Part shown: positions 8,591-16,345 of the stretch, piece by piece
How positions within the stretch are numbered: position 1 is the stretch's first letter
Layout of the letters: each line of letters begins with the position of its first letter
Origin: WHTX01 sp038255145
Lineage (GTDB): Bacteria; Actinomycetota; Acidimicrobiia; Acidimicrobiales; CAIXPF01
Assembly (NCBI GenBank): GCA_038255145.1
Contig: JBBSLP010000002.1
Location: 62,001-126,000, forward strand
Length of the DNA: 64,000 bases
Reading direction: 5' to 3'
Translations under genes and position numbers: made by a program
The notes under the pieces: generated by a model
Told to the model about the DNA's origin: nothing
The model's input: the letters and a program-made list of their open reading frames with translations, nothing else
Database searches by the model: none

Positions 8591-10371
8591 CGGGCCCCAG
8601 CGCCGCGGCGGTGATCGAGACCACGGAGGTGGGGGCCACCCCCGCCGTCGGACGCCACCGGGGGGCCGGGAAGGGTGACGAGAGCGGCTTCGTCCTCGTG
8701 TGGGCCGCGCTCACCATGGTCGTCCTGCTCTCGGTGACCGGCCTGGCCGTCGACTTCGCCCATTGGACCCAGGAGGCCAACCGCCTCCAGACCGTGGCCG
8801 ACGGGGCCGCCCTGGCCGGGGCCGTGTTCATGCCCGGCGACATCACCCAGGCCGAGGTGGTGGCCAACCAGACCATCCTCGCCTCGGGCCGGACCGACCT
8901 CGAAGCCGTCATCCTGCCGGGCAGGCAGGCGAACCAGTTGCGGGTGGTCGTGCGATCGAAGGTGGAGAACGCCTTCGCCTCCCTGGCCGGGTTCAACACC
9001 ACGACCATCAGCCGGGCGGCCACGGCCGAGTTCTCCTCACCGGTGGAGATGGGCAGCCCCGAGAACAAGCTGGGCAACGACCCCGAGAGCGACGGCGCCC
9101 AGCCCGACTACTTCCTGGGCCTGGCCGGTCCCGACGCCAACAAGCAGATGGGTGACCAGTTCGCCTCCCGCTTCTGCAACGGCGCCGTGGGCTGCACCGG
9201 GGGGGTCAACGACGACTACGACCCCGGCGGTTACTCGTTCACCGTGCGGGTGCCCGGTGCCCTGTCCGGGCCCCTGCGCATCCAGCTGTTCGATCCTGCC
9301 TTCGTCGAGGTGGGCACCGTCTGCCAGCAGCCCATCTTCCCCGACGCCGCCCAGCTCGAGACCCTGCGGGCGGCCGCGAACGGCACCGTCGGCGGCCTGC
9401 CTGCCGGTTGGTACGACGACGCCCCCACCCGCTACGCCGGGGGCAAGGGCCGGTTCTGCACCGGGGACAACGACGTCAACGGGGCCAACGTCGAGACGTC
9501 GGTGACCATCAAGGGGCCCGACGACACGCCCTGGGACTTCTCGGACAACCCGGTGATCGACCAGCCCGACTGCACCCCGACGACGTTCCCGGCGTGGAGC
9601 CCGTCCAAGTCGGGCCAGACCCTGGGCCAGCTGCTCGATCCGGCCAGTGCCGACCCCGACGGGCAGTGGATCGTCGACCCGGGCGATGGTCGCTGGACCC
9701 TGGCCGAGGTGTTCCGCCGCTGGGTGTCGGTGTGTGAGCTACCGGCCTCCTCCGTGGCCCCCGGTGACTACGTGGTCCAGGTGCGCTCCAGCGCCCGGGA
9801 CGCCGATCCGTCGCTGTCGGACACCTCGGTGGCCACCGCCGGGCAGAACTTCTACTCCATGCGTGCGGGTGCGGCCACGGAGACGGGTGTGGACCCCACC
9901 GGGATCTCCACCTTCGCCCAGGGTCGACTGCCCATCTACGCCAACAAGGACGGCGCCGAGACGTCGATCTACGCGGTGAAGCTGCAGCCCGGAGGCACCG
10001 GTCGCAGCCTCAGCATCAGCTTCTACGACGCCGGTGACGCCTCCCAACCCGGATTGCTGCAGGTCCTGCCCCCGGCTGACTCGAACATGAGCGGGGGCCA
10101 GTTCAAGGGGTGCAGCTTCACCCGAGCGGACGGGGCCGTGTTGACCAACGGCGTGGGTGACAACTGCACCGTGGTCAACGTGTCCCGAGCCGCGGGCTTC
10201 AACGGCCAGGTCATGTACGTGGACGTGCCCATCCCCGACGACTACACGTGTGACCTGGACGCTCCCACGGGGTGCTGGGTCAAGGTGCGCCTGGCCTTCC
10301 CCGGGGGTGTGGAGGACTTCACCACCTGGTCGGCCGGGGTCAATGGCGCCCCCGTCCGGTTGGTGGAGTAG
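8587..10371 (+). CDS. TadG-like pilus-assembly protein (Tad domain)
   Basis: A 594-residue protein with the N-terminal module of putative Flp pilus-assembly TadE/G proteins: DESGFVLVWAALTMVVLLSV then TGLAVDFAHWTQEANRLQTV and ADGAALAGAVFMPGD, that is, one transmembrane helix followed by the conserved Asp/Ala-rich helix. The remaining 480 residues are extracytoplasmic, rich in Gly, Asp and Cys, with no domain I can name. It may be a surface or adhesive component. The ATG overlaps the tadE stop, and the gene is last in the pilus operon, followed 21 bases later by a strong stem-loop. Confidence 0.82.
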   Translation: MTGPSAAAVIETTEVGATPAVGRHRGAGKGDESGFVLVWAALTMVVLLSVTGLAVDFAHWTQEANRLQTVADGAALAGAVFMPGDITQAEVVANQTILASGRTDLEAVILPGRQANQLRVVVRSKVENAFASLAGFNTTTISRAATAEFSSPVEMGSPENKLGNDPESDGAQPDYFLGLAGPDANKQMGDQFASRFCNGAVGCTGGVNDDYDPGGYSFTVRVPGALSGPLRIQLFDPAFVEVGTVCQQPIFPDAAQLETLRAAANGTVGGLPAGWYDDAPTRYAGGKGRFCTGDNDVNGANVETSVTIKGPDDTPWDFSDNPVIDQPDCTPTTFPAWSPSKSGQTLGQLLDPASADPDGQWIVDPGDGRWTLAEVFRRWVSVCELPASSVAPGDYVVQVRSSARDADPSLSDTSVATAGQNFYSMRAGAATETGVDPTGISTFAQGRLPIYANKDGAETSIYAVKLQPGGTGRSLSISFYDAGDASQPGLLQVLPPADSNMSGGQFKGCSFTRADGAVLTNGVGDNCTVVNVSRAAGFNGQVMYVDVPIPDDYTCDLDAPTGCWVKVRLAFPGGVEDFTTWSAGVNGAPVRLVE

Positions 10372-10392
10372 CGATCGAGCCGAATGGACGCT

Positions 10393-10428
10393 GACGGTGG
10401 CCGGGGCGGGAACGCTCCGGCCACCGTC
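10393..10428 (+). terminator. stem-loop terminator of the tad operon
   Basis: A perfect 12-bp stem GACGGTGGCCGG/CCGGCCACCGTC encloses a 12-base loop. It lies 21 bases past the last pilus gene and before the convergent crotonase gene. There is no long T-run, as is usual in GC-rich actinobacteria, and it could act in both directions. Confidence 0.75.
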
Positions 10429-10451
10429 GCGTTCGCTGTCGTGTCGGCTGG

Positions 10452-11210
10452 TCAGCTGCTCTTGCTGATGCGGCTGCGCAGCTTCTCGAGCTGGGCCCGG
10501 AAGTGGGGCTGGTCGGCCGACCACGCCTGGGGGATGAGCTCGCGGTAGACGGCGTCGGGGTGCTCGGTGGCCGACCCGATGGTGCGCAGGGTGTGGGTCA
10601 TCTTCTTGACCAGCTCGGTGGGGGCGGCGGCGGCCCGGGCCGCCAGCTGCTGGGCGGTGTCCATCAGGGCGTCGTCCTCGACGGAGCGCCACACCAGCCC
10701 GGCCCGCTCGGCCTCGGGGCCGTCGAGGACCTCACCGAAGATGACGGCGGCGAAGGCGGCCTGGGGGCCGGCGATCTTCTGGAACATCCACGTGTGGCCA
10801 CCGCCGGGGTGGATGCCCAGTTGCAGGAAGCGGGTGTCGAAGCGGGCCGAGCGCCCGGCCAGGCGCAGGTCGCACACCAGGGCCAGGTTCATGCCCGCCC
10901 CGACGGCGGGGCCGTTGACGGCGGCGATGGTGGGCAGGGGGCAGCGACCCACCCGCAGGAAGCCCTCGTAGATGGCCAGCAGGCCCTCCTTGGTCCCACT
11001 GGAACCGAGGTGGGACAGGTCGGCTCCGGCGCAGAAGGCCGGCGGGGCCCCGGTGACGACCACGGCACCGACGTCGGCGTTGGCCTCGATGGCGTCGAAG
11101 GCCCCGGTCAACTCGTCACAGAAGGCGAGGTCGAGGGCATTGCGGCGGGCGGGATCGTTCAACGTCACGGTGGCGACGCCGTCACGCACCTCGGTCAGGA
11201 CGCGGCTCAT
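10452..11210 (-). CDS. enoyl-CoA hydratase/isomerase family protein
   Basis: A 252-residue crotonase-fold protein, probably acting on an acyl-CoA in fatty-acid or aromatic-acid breakdown. It shows VTLNDPARRNALD (CoA-binding region), the oxyanion-hole segment PPAFCAGADLSHLG near residue 65, and NGPAVGAGMNLALVCDLRLA near residue 105. The usual catalytic Glu of the GGSS..LPR.VG region is replaced by the HPGGGHTWMFQKIAG sequence, so hydratase activity is uncertain and isomerase or thioesterase-like chemistry is possible. ATG at 11210. It diverges from the nrtR-like gene with only 24 bases between the starts. Confidence 0.85.
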   Translation of the reverse strand: MSRVLTEVRDGVATVTLNDPARRNALDLAFCDELTGAFDAIEANADVGAVVVTGAPPAFCAGADLSHLGSSGTKEGLLAIYEGFLRVGRCPLPTIAAVNGPAVGAGMNLALVCDLRLAGRSARFDTRFLQLGIHPGGGHTWMFQKIAGPQAAFAAVIFGEVLDGPEAERAGLVWRSVEDDALMDTAQQLAARAAAAPTELVKKMTHTLRTIGSATEHPDAVYRELIPQAWSADQPHFRAQLEKLRSRISKSS

Positions 11211-11234
11211 GGGCCGGACCCTATCCTCTGGCGG

Positions 11235-12152
11235 GTGAAGGACCCGACGGTGACGGTCGCGCTCGACGCCGTCGTCGTGGCGGTCACGGACGAGACGCCC
11301 AAGGTGCTGGCCGTGGCCGCCCCCGACGCCGGGCACGCCCGGCTGCCCTCGGGGCCGTTGGAGCCCGCAGATCGAACCCTCGAGCTCGCCTTGCGCCGCT
11401 TCGTACGCCAACAGGCGGGCCTGGGCGTGGGCTACGCCGAGCAGCTCTACACCTTCGGTGACCTGGGCCGCAGCGAGACCGGGGGCCTGTCGCGGCTGCT
11501 GACCGTGGCCTACCTGGCCTTCGTGCGCGAGGCGGCGCCGTCGGCCGAGGCCGGTTGGCTGGGCTGGTACGAGCTCTACCCGTGGGAGGACCACCGCCTG
11601 GGCCGACCGGCCGTGCTCGACGAGGTCGTGGTCCCTGCGCTCGAGGCCTGGGTCGAGGCCGGAGGTGCCGTCGAACGGCCCGAGCGCGAGGAGCGGGCCA
11701 CCGTGACCTTCGGCCTGCGGGGGGCGCCGTGGGACGGGGTGCGGGTGCTCGAGCGCTACGAACTGCTCTACGAGGTCGGCCTGCTGGCCGAATCCCCGGC
11801 CCGTGACGACGGCTGGCCGGCGCTGGGGGTGTCCATGGACGCCGACCACCGCCGCATCGTGGCCACCGCCCTGGGGCGGTTGCGGGGCAAGCTCACCTAC
11901 CGCCCCGTGGTGTTCGAGTTGCTGCCGTCGAGCTTCACCCTGTCCCAGCTCCAGCAGGTGGTCGAGGCCCTGGCCGGGGTGCCCCTGCACAAGCAGAACT
12001 TCCGCCGCCTGGTCGAAGGCGCCGGCCTGGTCGAGGGCACCGGCCGCATGGCCCCCACCGGAGGACGGCCCGCCGAACTGTTCCGCTTCCGCCGTGAGGT
12101 CCTGCGCGAACGCCCCCGCCCCGGCTTCGGCCTCCCCTGGACCCGCAGCTGA
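11235..12152 (+). CDS. nrtR: NrtR-type Nudix-related transcriptional regulator
   Basis: A 305-residue protein with an N-terminal Nudix-like domain (about 1-190) and a C-terminal winged-helix region (about 200-295). The segment FTLSQLQQVVEALAG with KQNFRRLVEGAGLVE is typical of NrtR regulators, which use an inactive Nudix domain to sense NAD-related nucleotides such as ADP-ribose. In the Nudix helix (about 40-63: GPLEPADRTLELALRRFVRQ, then QAGLG) the glutamates of REUxEExGU are replaced by F/R and Q, so hydrolysis is unlikely. The GTG start leaves 24 bases to the divergent crotonase gene. nadABC lies 1.5 kb downstream with operator-like repeats, and nadE lies in the same window, which supports a role in NAD control. 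Confidence 0.82.
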   Translation: MKDPTVTVALDAVVVAVTDETPKVLAVAAPDAGHARLPSGPLEPADRTLELALRRFVRQQAGLGVGYAEQLYTFGDLGRSETGGLSRLLTVAYLAFVREAAPSAEAGWLGWYELYPWEDHRLGRPAVLDEVVVPALEAWVEAGGAVERPEREERATVTFGLRGAPWDGVRVLERYELLYEVGLLAESPARDDGWPALGVSMDADHRRIVATALGRLRGKLTYRPVVFELLPSSFTLSQLQQVVEALAGVPLHKQNFRRLVEGAGLVEGTGRMAPTGGRPAELFRFRREVLRERPRPGFGLPWTRS

Positions 12153-12206
12153 ACTGCCTGCCGGCGCCGGGGCGCTGCGGCCGGCGCGCCCCGCGCTGCG
12201 TTAGTC

Positions 12207-12324
12207 GAACCGGACGCATGCGCCTACCGTCGCCGTAGGTGGATGCGTTCAGTTGGTGCACGGACCCGCCCGTGCGACGAACCGGACGCACGGGCGTACC
12301 GCTGGCGTAGGTGGATGCGTTCAG
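12207..12324 (-). repeat. 118-bp composite repeat element, copy 1 (two 46-bp units)
   Basis: Two 46-bp units (12207-12252 and 12279-12324) begin with GAACCGGACGCA and end with GTAGGTGGATGCGTTCAG. They start exactly 72 bases apart. The same two-unit arrangement occurs in the opposite orientation at 49586-49703, with the same order of internal variants and a related 26-base spacer. The units carry inner complementarity (CCTAC/GTAGG in 12207-12252) and short GAAC/GTTC ends. Strand is given relative to the second copy. Confidence 0.85.
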
Positions 12325-12409
12325 CCGGGCCAGTTGCCGACCGGTGGGTGCTCTCGCTCCCGGACGTCGGCGCCTGATGGTCGGTCGGCAGGGTCGGCCA
12401 TCGCCGTTC

Positions 12410-12450
12410 CCTGGAAGGTTGTGTACCGCAGCGGTACACGACCTTCCAGG
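12410..12450. repeat. 41-base near-perfect palindrome
   Basis: Arms of 20 bases at 12410-12429 and 12431-12450 surround a single A. They begin CCTGGAAGGT and end ACCTTCCAGG, with one G-T wobble pair. Weak pairing may continue outwards (CGTT/AAACG with bulges). It could form a long hairpin or act as a protein-binding dyad. It lies between the composite repeat and the SDR gene. Confidence 0.85.
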
Positions 12451-12684
12451 AAACGCCTGCTCGGGGCGCTCGGACCGTGGGCGCCACCCAACCAGCTGCC
12501 GTGAGCCCGCTCCGTCAACCAGGGGGGCCCGTGGGTCAGCCGGCCGGAGCCGCCCGCAGAGGCCAGGCCGCCGACCGGAGGCCCCTTCATCAGCCGCGGT
12601 AGAGCCAGTGGCCACCGAACCCCGCACCCGGCCACCCGGCCGGCGCCCGATCCGACCGGCTGGGCCTGCAGCCGCGGCGCGGCC

Positions 12685-12708
12685 GGTCGGTCGGTCGGTC
12701 GGTCGGTC
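12685..12708. repeat. GGTC tandem repeat, six units
   Basis: Six uninterrupted GGTC units. The last one overlaps the SDR stop codon (TCA on this strand at 12707-12709), so slippage would change only sequence after the stop. Confidence 0.8.
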
Positions 12709-13468
12709 AGCCGAAGTTCATGGCGCCGGGGGAGCCGCCGTCGACGATGAGGGTCTGGCCGGTGATGGTGTCGGCCCGGCACAGCATGACGGTGGCGTCG
12801 GCGATGTCGGTGGCGCTACCCACCTGGCCCAGCAGGGCGCCGCGACGGGCGCTGGCCGAGACCTTCTCGGGTAGGCGCTGGGCCATGCGGGTGCCCTCGA
12901 CCAGGCCGGGGGCCACGCAGTTGACCGAGATCTCGGGGGAGAGGGCGGCGGCCAGGCAGTGGGTCAGGTGGATGAGGCCGGCCTTGGAGCACGAATAGGC
13001 GATGCTGCTGGACGAGGGGAACAGCCCACCGACGGAGGCGATGTTGACGATGCGGCCGCCGCCGTCGGCCCGCAGGTGGGGCGCCAGCGCCCGCGACAGC
13101 AGGAACGGGCCCCGCAGGTTGGTCTCGAGCACCCGATCCCAGGTGTCGGCGTCGAGGTCGTCGAGCTGGCGGAAGGGGATGCCGATGTTCCACGCCGCGT
13201 TGTTGACCAGGATGTCGACGCGCCCGAAGCGGTCGACCACGGCAGCACTGGCCGCGTTGATCGAGTCCTCGTCGCGCTGGTCGAGGGCGAAGGCCGCGGC
13301 TTGGCGCCCGGTGGCCTCGACCACGGCCCGGCAGGCGTCGGCGCCCTCGACGTTGCCCACGTAGGACAGGGCGATGTCGCAACCGGCCAGGGCCAGGGCC
13401 TCGCAGATGGCGCCGCCGATGTCCCCCGACCCCCCGGTCACGAACGCCACCTTGCCGTCGAGCTCCAT
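12707..13468 (-). CDS. SDR family oxidoreductase
   Basis: A 253-residue classical short-chain dehydrogenase/reductase using NAD(P)H on a carbonyl or alcohol. It shows the cofactor motif VTGGSGDIGGAICEAL near residue 10 (TGxxxGxG in the form TGGSGDIG), VDILVNNAAW near 85, the catalytic Ser in IASVGGLFPSSSS, and YSCSKAGLIHLTHCLA giving the Y-x-x-x-K pair. The C-terminus GQTLIVDGGS is typical of the 3-oxoacyl-ACP reductase-like group. ATG at 13468 is preceded by a good GGGAGGG site. It is divergent from nadA, and the substrate is unknown. Confidence 0.88.
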   Translation of the reverse strand: MELDGKVAFVTGGSGDIGGAICEALALAGCDIALSYVGNVEGADACRAVVEATGRQAAAFALDQRDEDSINAASAAVVDRFGRVDILVNNAAWNIGIPFRQLDDLDADTWDRVLETNLRGPFLLSRALAPHLRADGGGRIVNIASVGGLFPSSSSIAYSCSKAGLIHLTHCLAAALSPEISVNCVAPGLVEGTRMAQRLPEKVSASARRGALLGQVGSATDIADATVMLCRADTITGQTLIVDGGSPGAMNFG

Positions 13469-13599
13469 GTGCCCTCCCTGGGCGCCGCCACCGGCCCGAG
13501 CGGCCGGAAGGGGGCTGCGGTTGTGGGCCGGACAGTAGCCGCGCCGCCCATCGACCCTTCCCGTCATCGAGGGGTTGCCGACAGGCCACCTCCCGTGCA

Positions 13600-13641
13600 T
13601 ATACTCGGGCCGAGCATAAGTAATGCTCATCCCGAGCATTA
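13600..13641. promoter_or_regulatory. four phased half-sites upstream of nadA (putative NrtR operator)
   Basis: Two adjacent inverted repeats: TATACTCG-GGC-CGAGCATA at 13600-13618 (one mismatch) and TAATGCTC-ATCCC-GAGCATTA at 13621-13641 (perfect). The four half-sites alternate in orientation at 11-base steps, so they lie on one face of the helix. TATACT at 13600-13605 looks like a -10 box, with TTGCCG at 13575-13580 as a loose -35 (19-base spacer), so bound protein would cover the promoter. Assignment to NrtR is inferred from the neighbouring regulator and the target genes. Confidence 0.72.
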
Positions 13642-13727
13642 CCACGGTGGCCACCGACCCAGGGGGTGCGGACGCCACCGCAGGGCCCGACGACGGGCTC
13701 ATCGTGATCTGGTGAGGAGCGTCCGCC

Positions 13728-14735
13728 ATGACGACCATGAAGCTGCCGCTGCGGGTGACCGCAGCCGACGGGAACGACCCGCTGGCCCGGGCCAAGGCCA
13801 CGCTGCCCGAGATCGAGTGGATCGCCGCGGCCGACGACATCGCCGCCATCTGGGAGCTGAAGGCCCAGCGCAACGCCATCGTGTTGGCCCACAACTACAT
13901 GACGCCCGACATCTACCACGGCGTGGCCGACTACACCGGTGACTCGTTGGGCCTGGCCCGCCAGGCCGCCCGCACCGACGCCGAGGTCATCGTGTTCGCC
14001 GGCGTCCACTTCATGGCCGAGACGGCCAAGATCACCTGCCCCGAGAAGACGGTGCTCATCCCCGACCCCAAGGCCGGTTGCTCGCTGGCCGAGTCCATCA
14101 CCGGGGCCGACGTGCGCCGCCTGCGGGCCCAGTACCCGGGCGTGCCCATCGTGGCCTACGTCAACACCTCGGCCGACGTGAAGGCCGAGGTCGACATCTG
14201 CTGCACCTCGGGCAACGCCGTGGAGGTCGTCGAGTCGCTGCGGGCCGAGCGGGTCATCTTCCTGCCTGACCAGTACCTGGGTCGCTGGGTGGCCAGCCAG
14301 ACCGACACCGAGATCATCCTCTACGAGGGTTCGTGCATGGTCCACGAGCGCTTCACCGGGGTCGAGCTGCGCCGCTACCGGGTCGAGACCCCCGGCGTCG
14401 AGATCATCGCCCACCCCGAGTGCCCCCCCGACGTGCTGGCCGAGGCCGACTACGTGGGCTCCACCGCGGGGATGATCGACTACGTCCAGGAGCGCCACCC
14501 CAAGCGGGTGATGATGGTGACCGAGTGCTCGATGGCCGACAACGTGGCCATGGAGTCTCCCGACGTCGAGTTCATCCGGCCCTGCAACCTGTGCCCCCAC
14601 ATGAAGCGGATCACCCTGGCCAAGATCCGCCACTCGCTGGAGACCATGACCACCGCGGTGGAGCTCGACCCGGTGACGGCCGAGCGGGCCCGCCTGTCGG
14701 TCGACCGAATGCTGGCCATCGGCGCCGTGCGATGA
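13728..14735 (+). CDS. nadA: quinolinate synthase NadA
   Basis: A 335-residue quinolinate synthase condensing iminoaspartate with dihydroxyacetone phosphate, a 4Fe-4S enzyme of de novo NAD synthesis. Family marks are LAHNYMTPDIYHGVADYTGD, then FAGVHFMAETAKI, ADVKAEVDICCTSGNAVEVV, FLPDQYLGRWV, and the C-terminal cluster ligand region FIRPCNLCPHMKRI. Cluster cysteines are seen near residue 104 (AGCSLAE), in the CC of DICCTSG and in CNLC. ATG at 13728 follows GAGGAG at 13714-13719. The stop overlaps the nadB ATG by four bases. Confidence 0.96.
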   Translation: MTTMKLPLRVTAADGNDPLARAKATLPEIEWIAAADDIAAIWELKAQRNAIVLAHNYMTPDIYHGVADYTGDSLGLARQAARTDAEVIVFAGVHFMAETAKITCPEKTVLIPDPKAGCSLAESITGADVRRLRAQYPGVPIVAYVNTSADVKAEVDICCTSGNAVEVVESLRAERVIFLPDQYLGRWVASQTDTEIILYEGSCMVHERFTGVELRRYRVETPGVEIIAHPECPPDVLAEADYVGSTAGMIDYVQERHPKRVMMVTECSMADNVAMESPDVEFIRPCNLCPHMKRITLAKIRHSLETMTTAVELDPVTAERARLSVDRMLAIGAVR

Positions 14736-16345
14736 GCAGGTTCGTGGAGGGCGAGATCAGCGCCCGACCCCGGGTCGAGGTGGCCCGGGCCGTGGTGGTC
14801 GGCGCCGGCGTGGCCGGGCTGTCCGCCGCCCTGGAGCTGGGCGGGGCCGTGGTGTTGACCGATGTCGCCCCTGGTGGCGGCGGGTCGACCCCGTGGGCCC
14901 AGGGGGGCATGGCCGCGGCCATGGGTGAGGCCGACACCCCGGCCATGCACGCCATCGACACCACCAGCGCCGGGGCCGGCCTGGTCGACGAACTGGTGGC
15001 CCGGGTGGTCACCGACGGCGGCCCCGGGGCTGTGGCCTGGCTGTCCGAGCGCGGCGCCCGGTTCGACCGCGACGCCGAGGGGCGCCTGGTGCTGGGCCGT
15101 GAGGCCGCCCACTCGGCCAACCGCATCGTGCACGCCCGCGACGCCACCGGTTTCGAGCTGGCCCGGGCCCTGACCGTGGCCGCCCAGGCCGATCCCGCCA
15201 CCCGGCTGGTGCCCGACACCATCGCCGTGGACCTCATCCGCTCGGGGGACAGGGTGGTGGGGGTGCTGGCCCGCCAGCGGACCGACGGCGCCCTGGTGGC
15301 CTACCTGGCCCCCGTGGTCGTGCTGGCCACCGGCGGCTACGCCCACCTGTGGGCGGCGACGACGACCCCGGCCCAGGCCGTGGGTGACGGTGTGGCCATG
15401 GCCGCCCGGGCCGGCGCCGCGCTGGCCGACCTCGAGTTCGTGCAGTTCCACCCCACGGCTCTGGCCTCGGGTTCCGACCCCCGGCCGCTGTTGACCGAAG
15501 CCCTGCGGGGGGAGGGAGCCGTCCTCGTCGACGAGGACGGCGTGCGCTTCACCCTGGCCGATGACCCCGCCGGCGAGCTCGCCCCCCGGGACGTGGTCGC
15601 CCGCTCCATCTACCGGCACCTCCACGCCGGCCACCAGGTGTTCCTCGATGCCCGGGCCGCCGTGGGGGCCGAGTTCCCCGACCGGTTCCCCACCGTTTTC
15701 GCCCTGGCCCGGGCGGCGGGGCTCGACCCCCGGGTCGACCTGCTGCCGGTGTCGCCCGCGGCCCACTACTGCATGGGTGGCGTGGCCGTGGACCCCCAGG
15801 GTCGCACCTCGGTCCCCGGCCTGTGGGCCGCCGGCGAGGTGGCCTCTTCGGGCCTGCACGGGGCCAATCGCCTGGCCAGCAACTCCCTGCTCGAAGGGGT
15901 CGTCATGGGCCGACGGGTGGCCGCCGACGTTGCCGCCGCCTCCCCGGTGGCCCTGCCCACCGTCGTCGACGTGCCCGTGGGTGCCGAGACCACGGTGGAG
16001 GTGGACCCCGACGGCGTCGTGGCCACCGTCCGCCGACTGCTGTGGGACGAAGCCGGGGTCGAGCGGGATGGTGAGGGCCTGGCCGATGCCGCTTGCACCC
16101 TCGACGAGCTGGTCGGGGCGGCGGCGTCGAGCCGACCGGCCCGCAACGCCGTGCTCGTCGGGCGACTGGTGGTTGCCGCGGCCCGGGCCCGCACCGAGAG
16201 CCGTGGTGCCCACTTCCGCCGTGACTTGCCCGTGCCCGACCCGTCCTCGGCCGTGCGCCGCTCGGTGGTGCCGACGGCTGCGGCCACCCGGCCGTGGTCG
16301 GTGACCGAAGCCGGGCTCGTGGCTGCGCTGGTGGTGGCGTCATGA
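14732..16345 (+). CDS. nadB: L-aspartate oxidase NadB
   Basis: A 537-residue FAD enzyme that oxidises L-aspartate to iminoaspartate, the first step of NAD synthesis. The FAD-binding motif VVVGAGVAGLSAALELGG is near residue 20, followed by GGGSTPWAQGGMAAAMGEAD, typical of NadB. FVQFHPTAL and SPAAHYCMGGVAVDPQGRTS give the active-site His and the C-terminal FAD loop, and GEVASSGLHGANRLASNSLL completes the signature. The helical C-terminal region includes RARTESRGAHFRRDLP. It overlaps nadA and nadC by four bases on each side, consistent with a three-gene operon. Confidence 0.96.
   Translation: MSRFVEGEISARPRVEVARAVVVGAGVAGLSAALELGGAVVLTDVAPGGGGSTPWAQGGMAAAMGEADTPAMHAIDTTSAGAGLVDELVARVVTDGGPGAVAWLSERGARFDRDAEGRLVLGREAAHSANRIVHARDATGFELARALTVAAQADPATRLVPDTIAVDLIRSGDRVVGVLARQRTDGALVAYLAPVVVLATGGYAHLWAATTTPAQAVGDGVAMAARAGAALADLEFVQFHPTALASGSDPRPLLTEALRGEGAVLVDEDGVRFTLADDPAGELAPRDVVARSIYRHLHAGHQVFLDARAAVGAEFPDRFPTVFALARAAGLDPRVDLLPVSPAAHYCMGGVAVDPQGRTSVPGLWAAGEVASSGLHGANRLASNSLLEGVVMGRRVAADVAAASPVALPTVVDVPVGAETTVEVDPDGVVATVRRLLWDEAGVERDGEGLADAACTLDELVGAAASSRPARNAVLVGRLVVAAARARTESRGAHFRRDLPVPDPSSAVRRSVVPTAAATRPWSVTEAGLVAALVVAS

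Larger units (their letters stand above)
12153..12706. other. repeat-rich intergenic region
   Basis: No gene is supported in this 554-base gap. It holds a composite direct repeat (12207-12324), a 41-base near-perfect palindrome (12410-12450) and a short GGTC tandem repeat that runs into the stop codon of the SDR gene. Open frames here are low-complexity Arg/Pro/Gly translations of GC-rich DNA. Confidence 0.7.

Noticed and set aside
12207..12324. CRISPR-like array
   Set aside because: Only two units per site, the spacers are related to each other between loci, and no cas gene is near.
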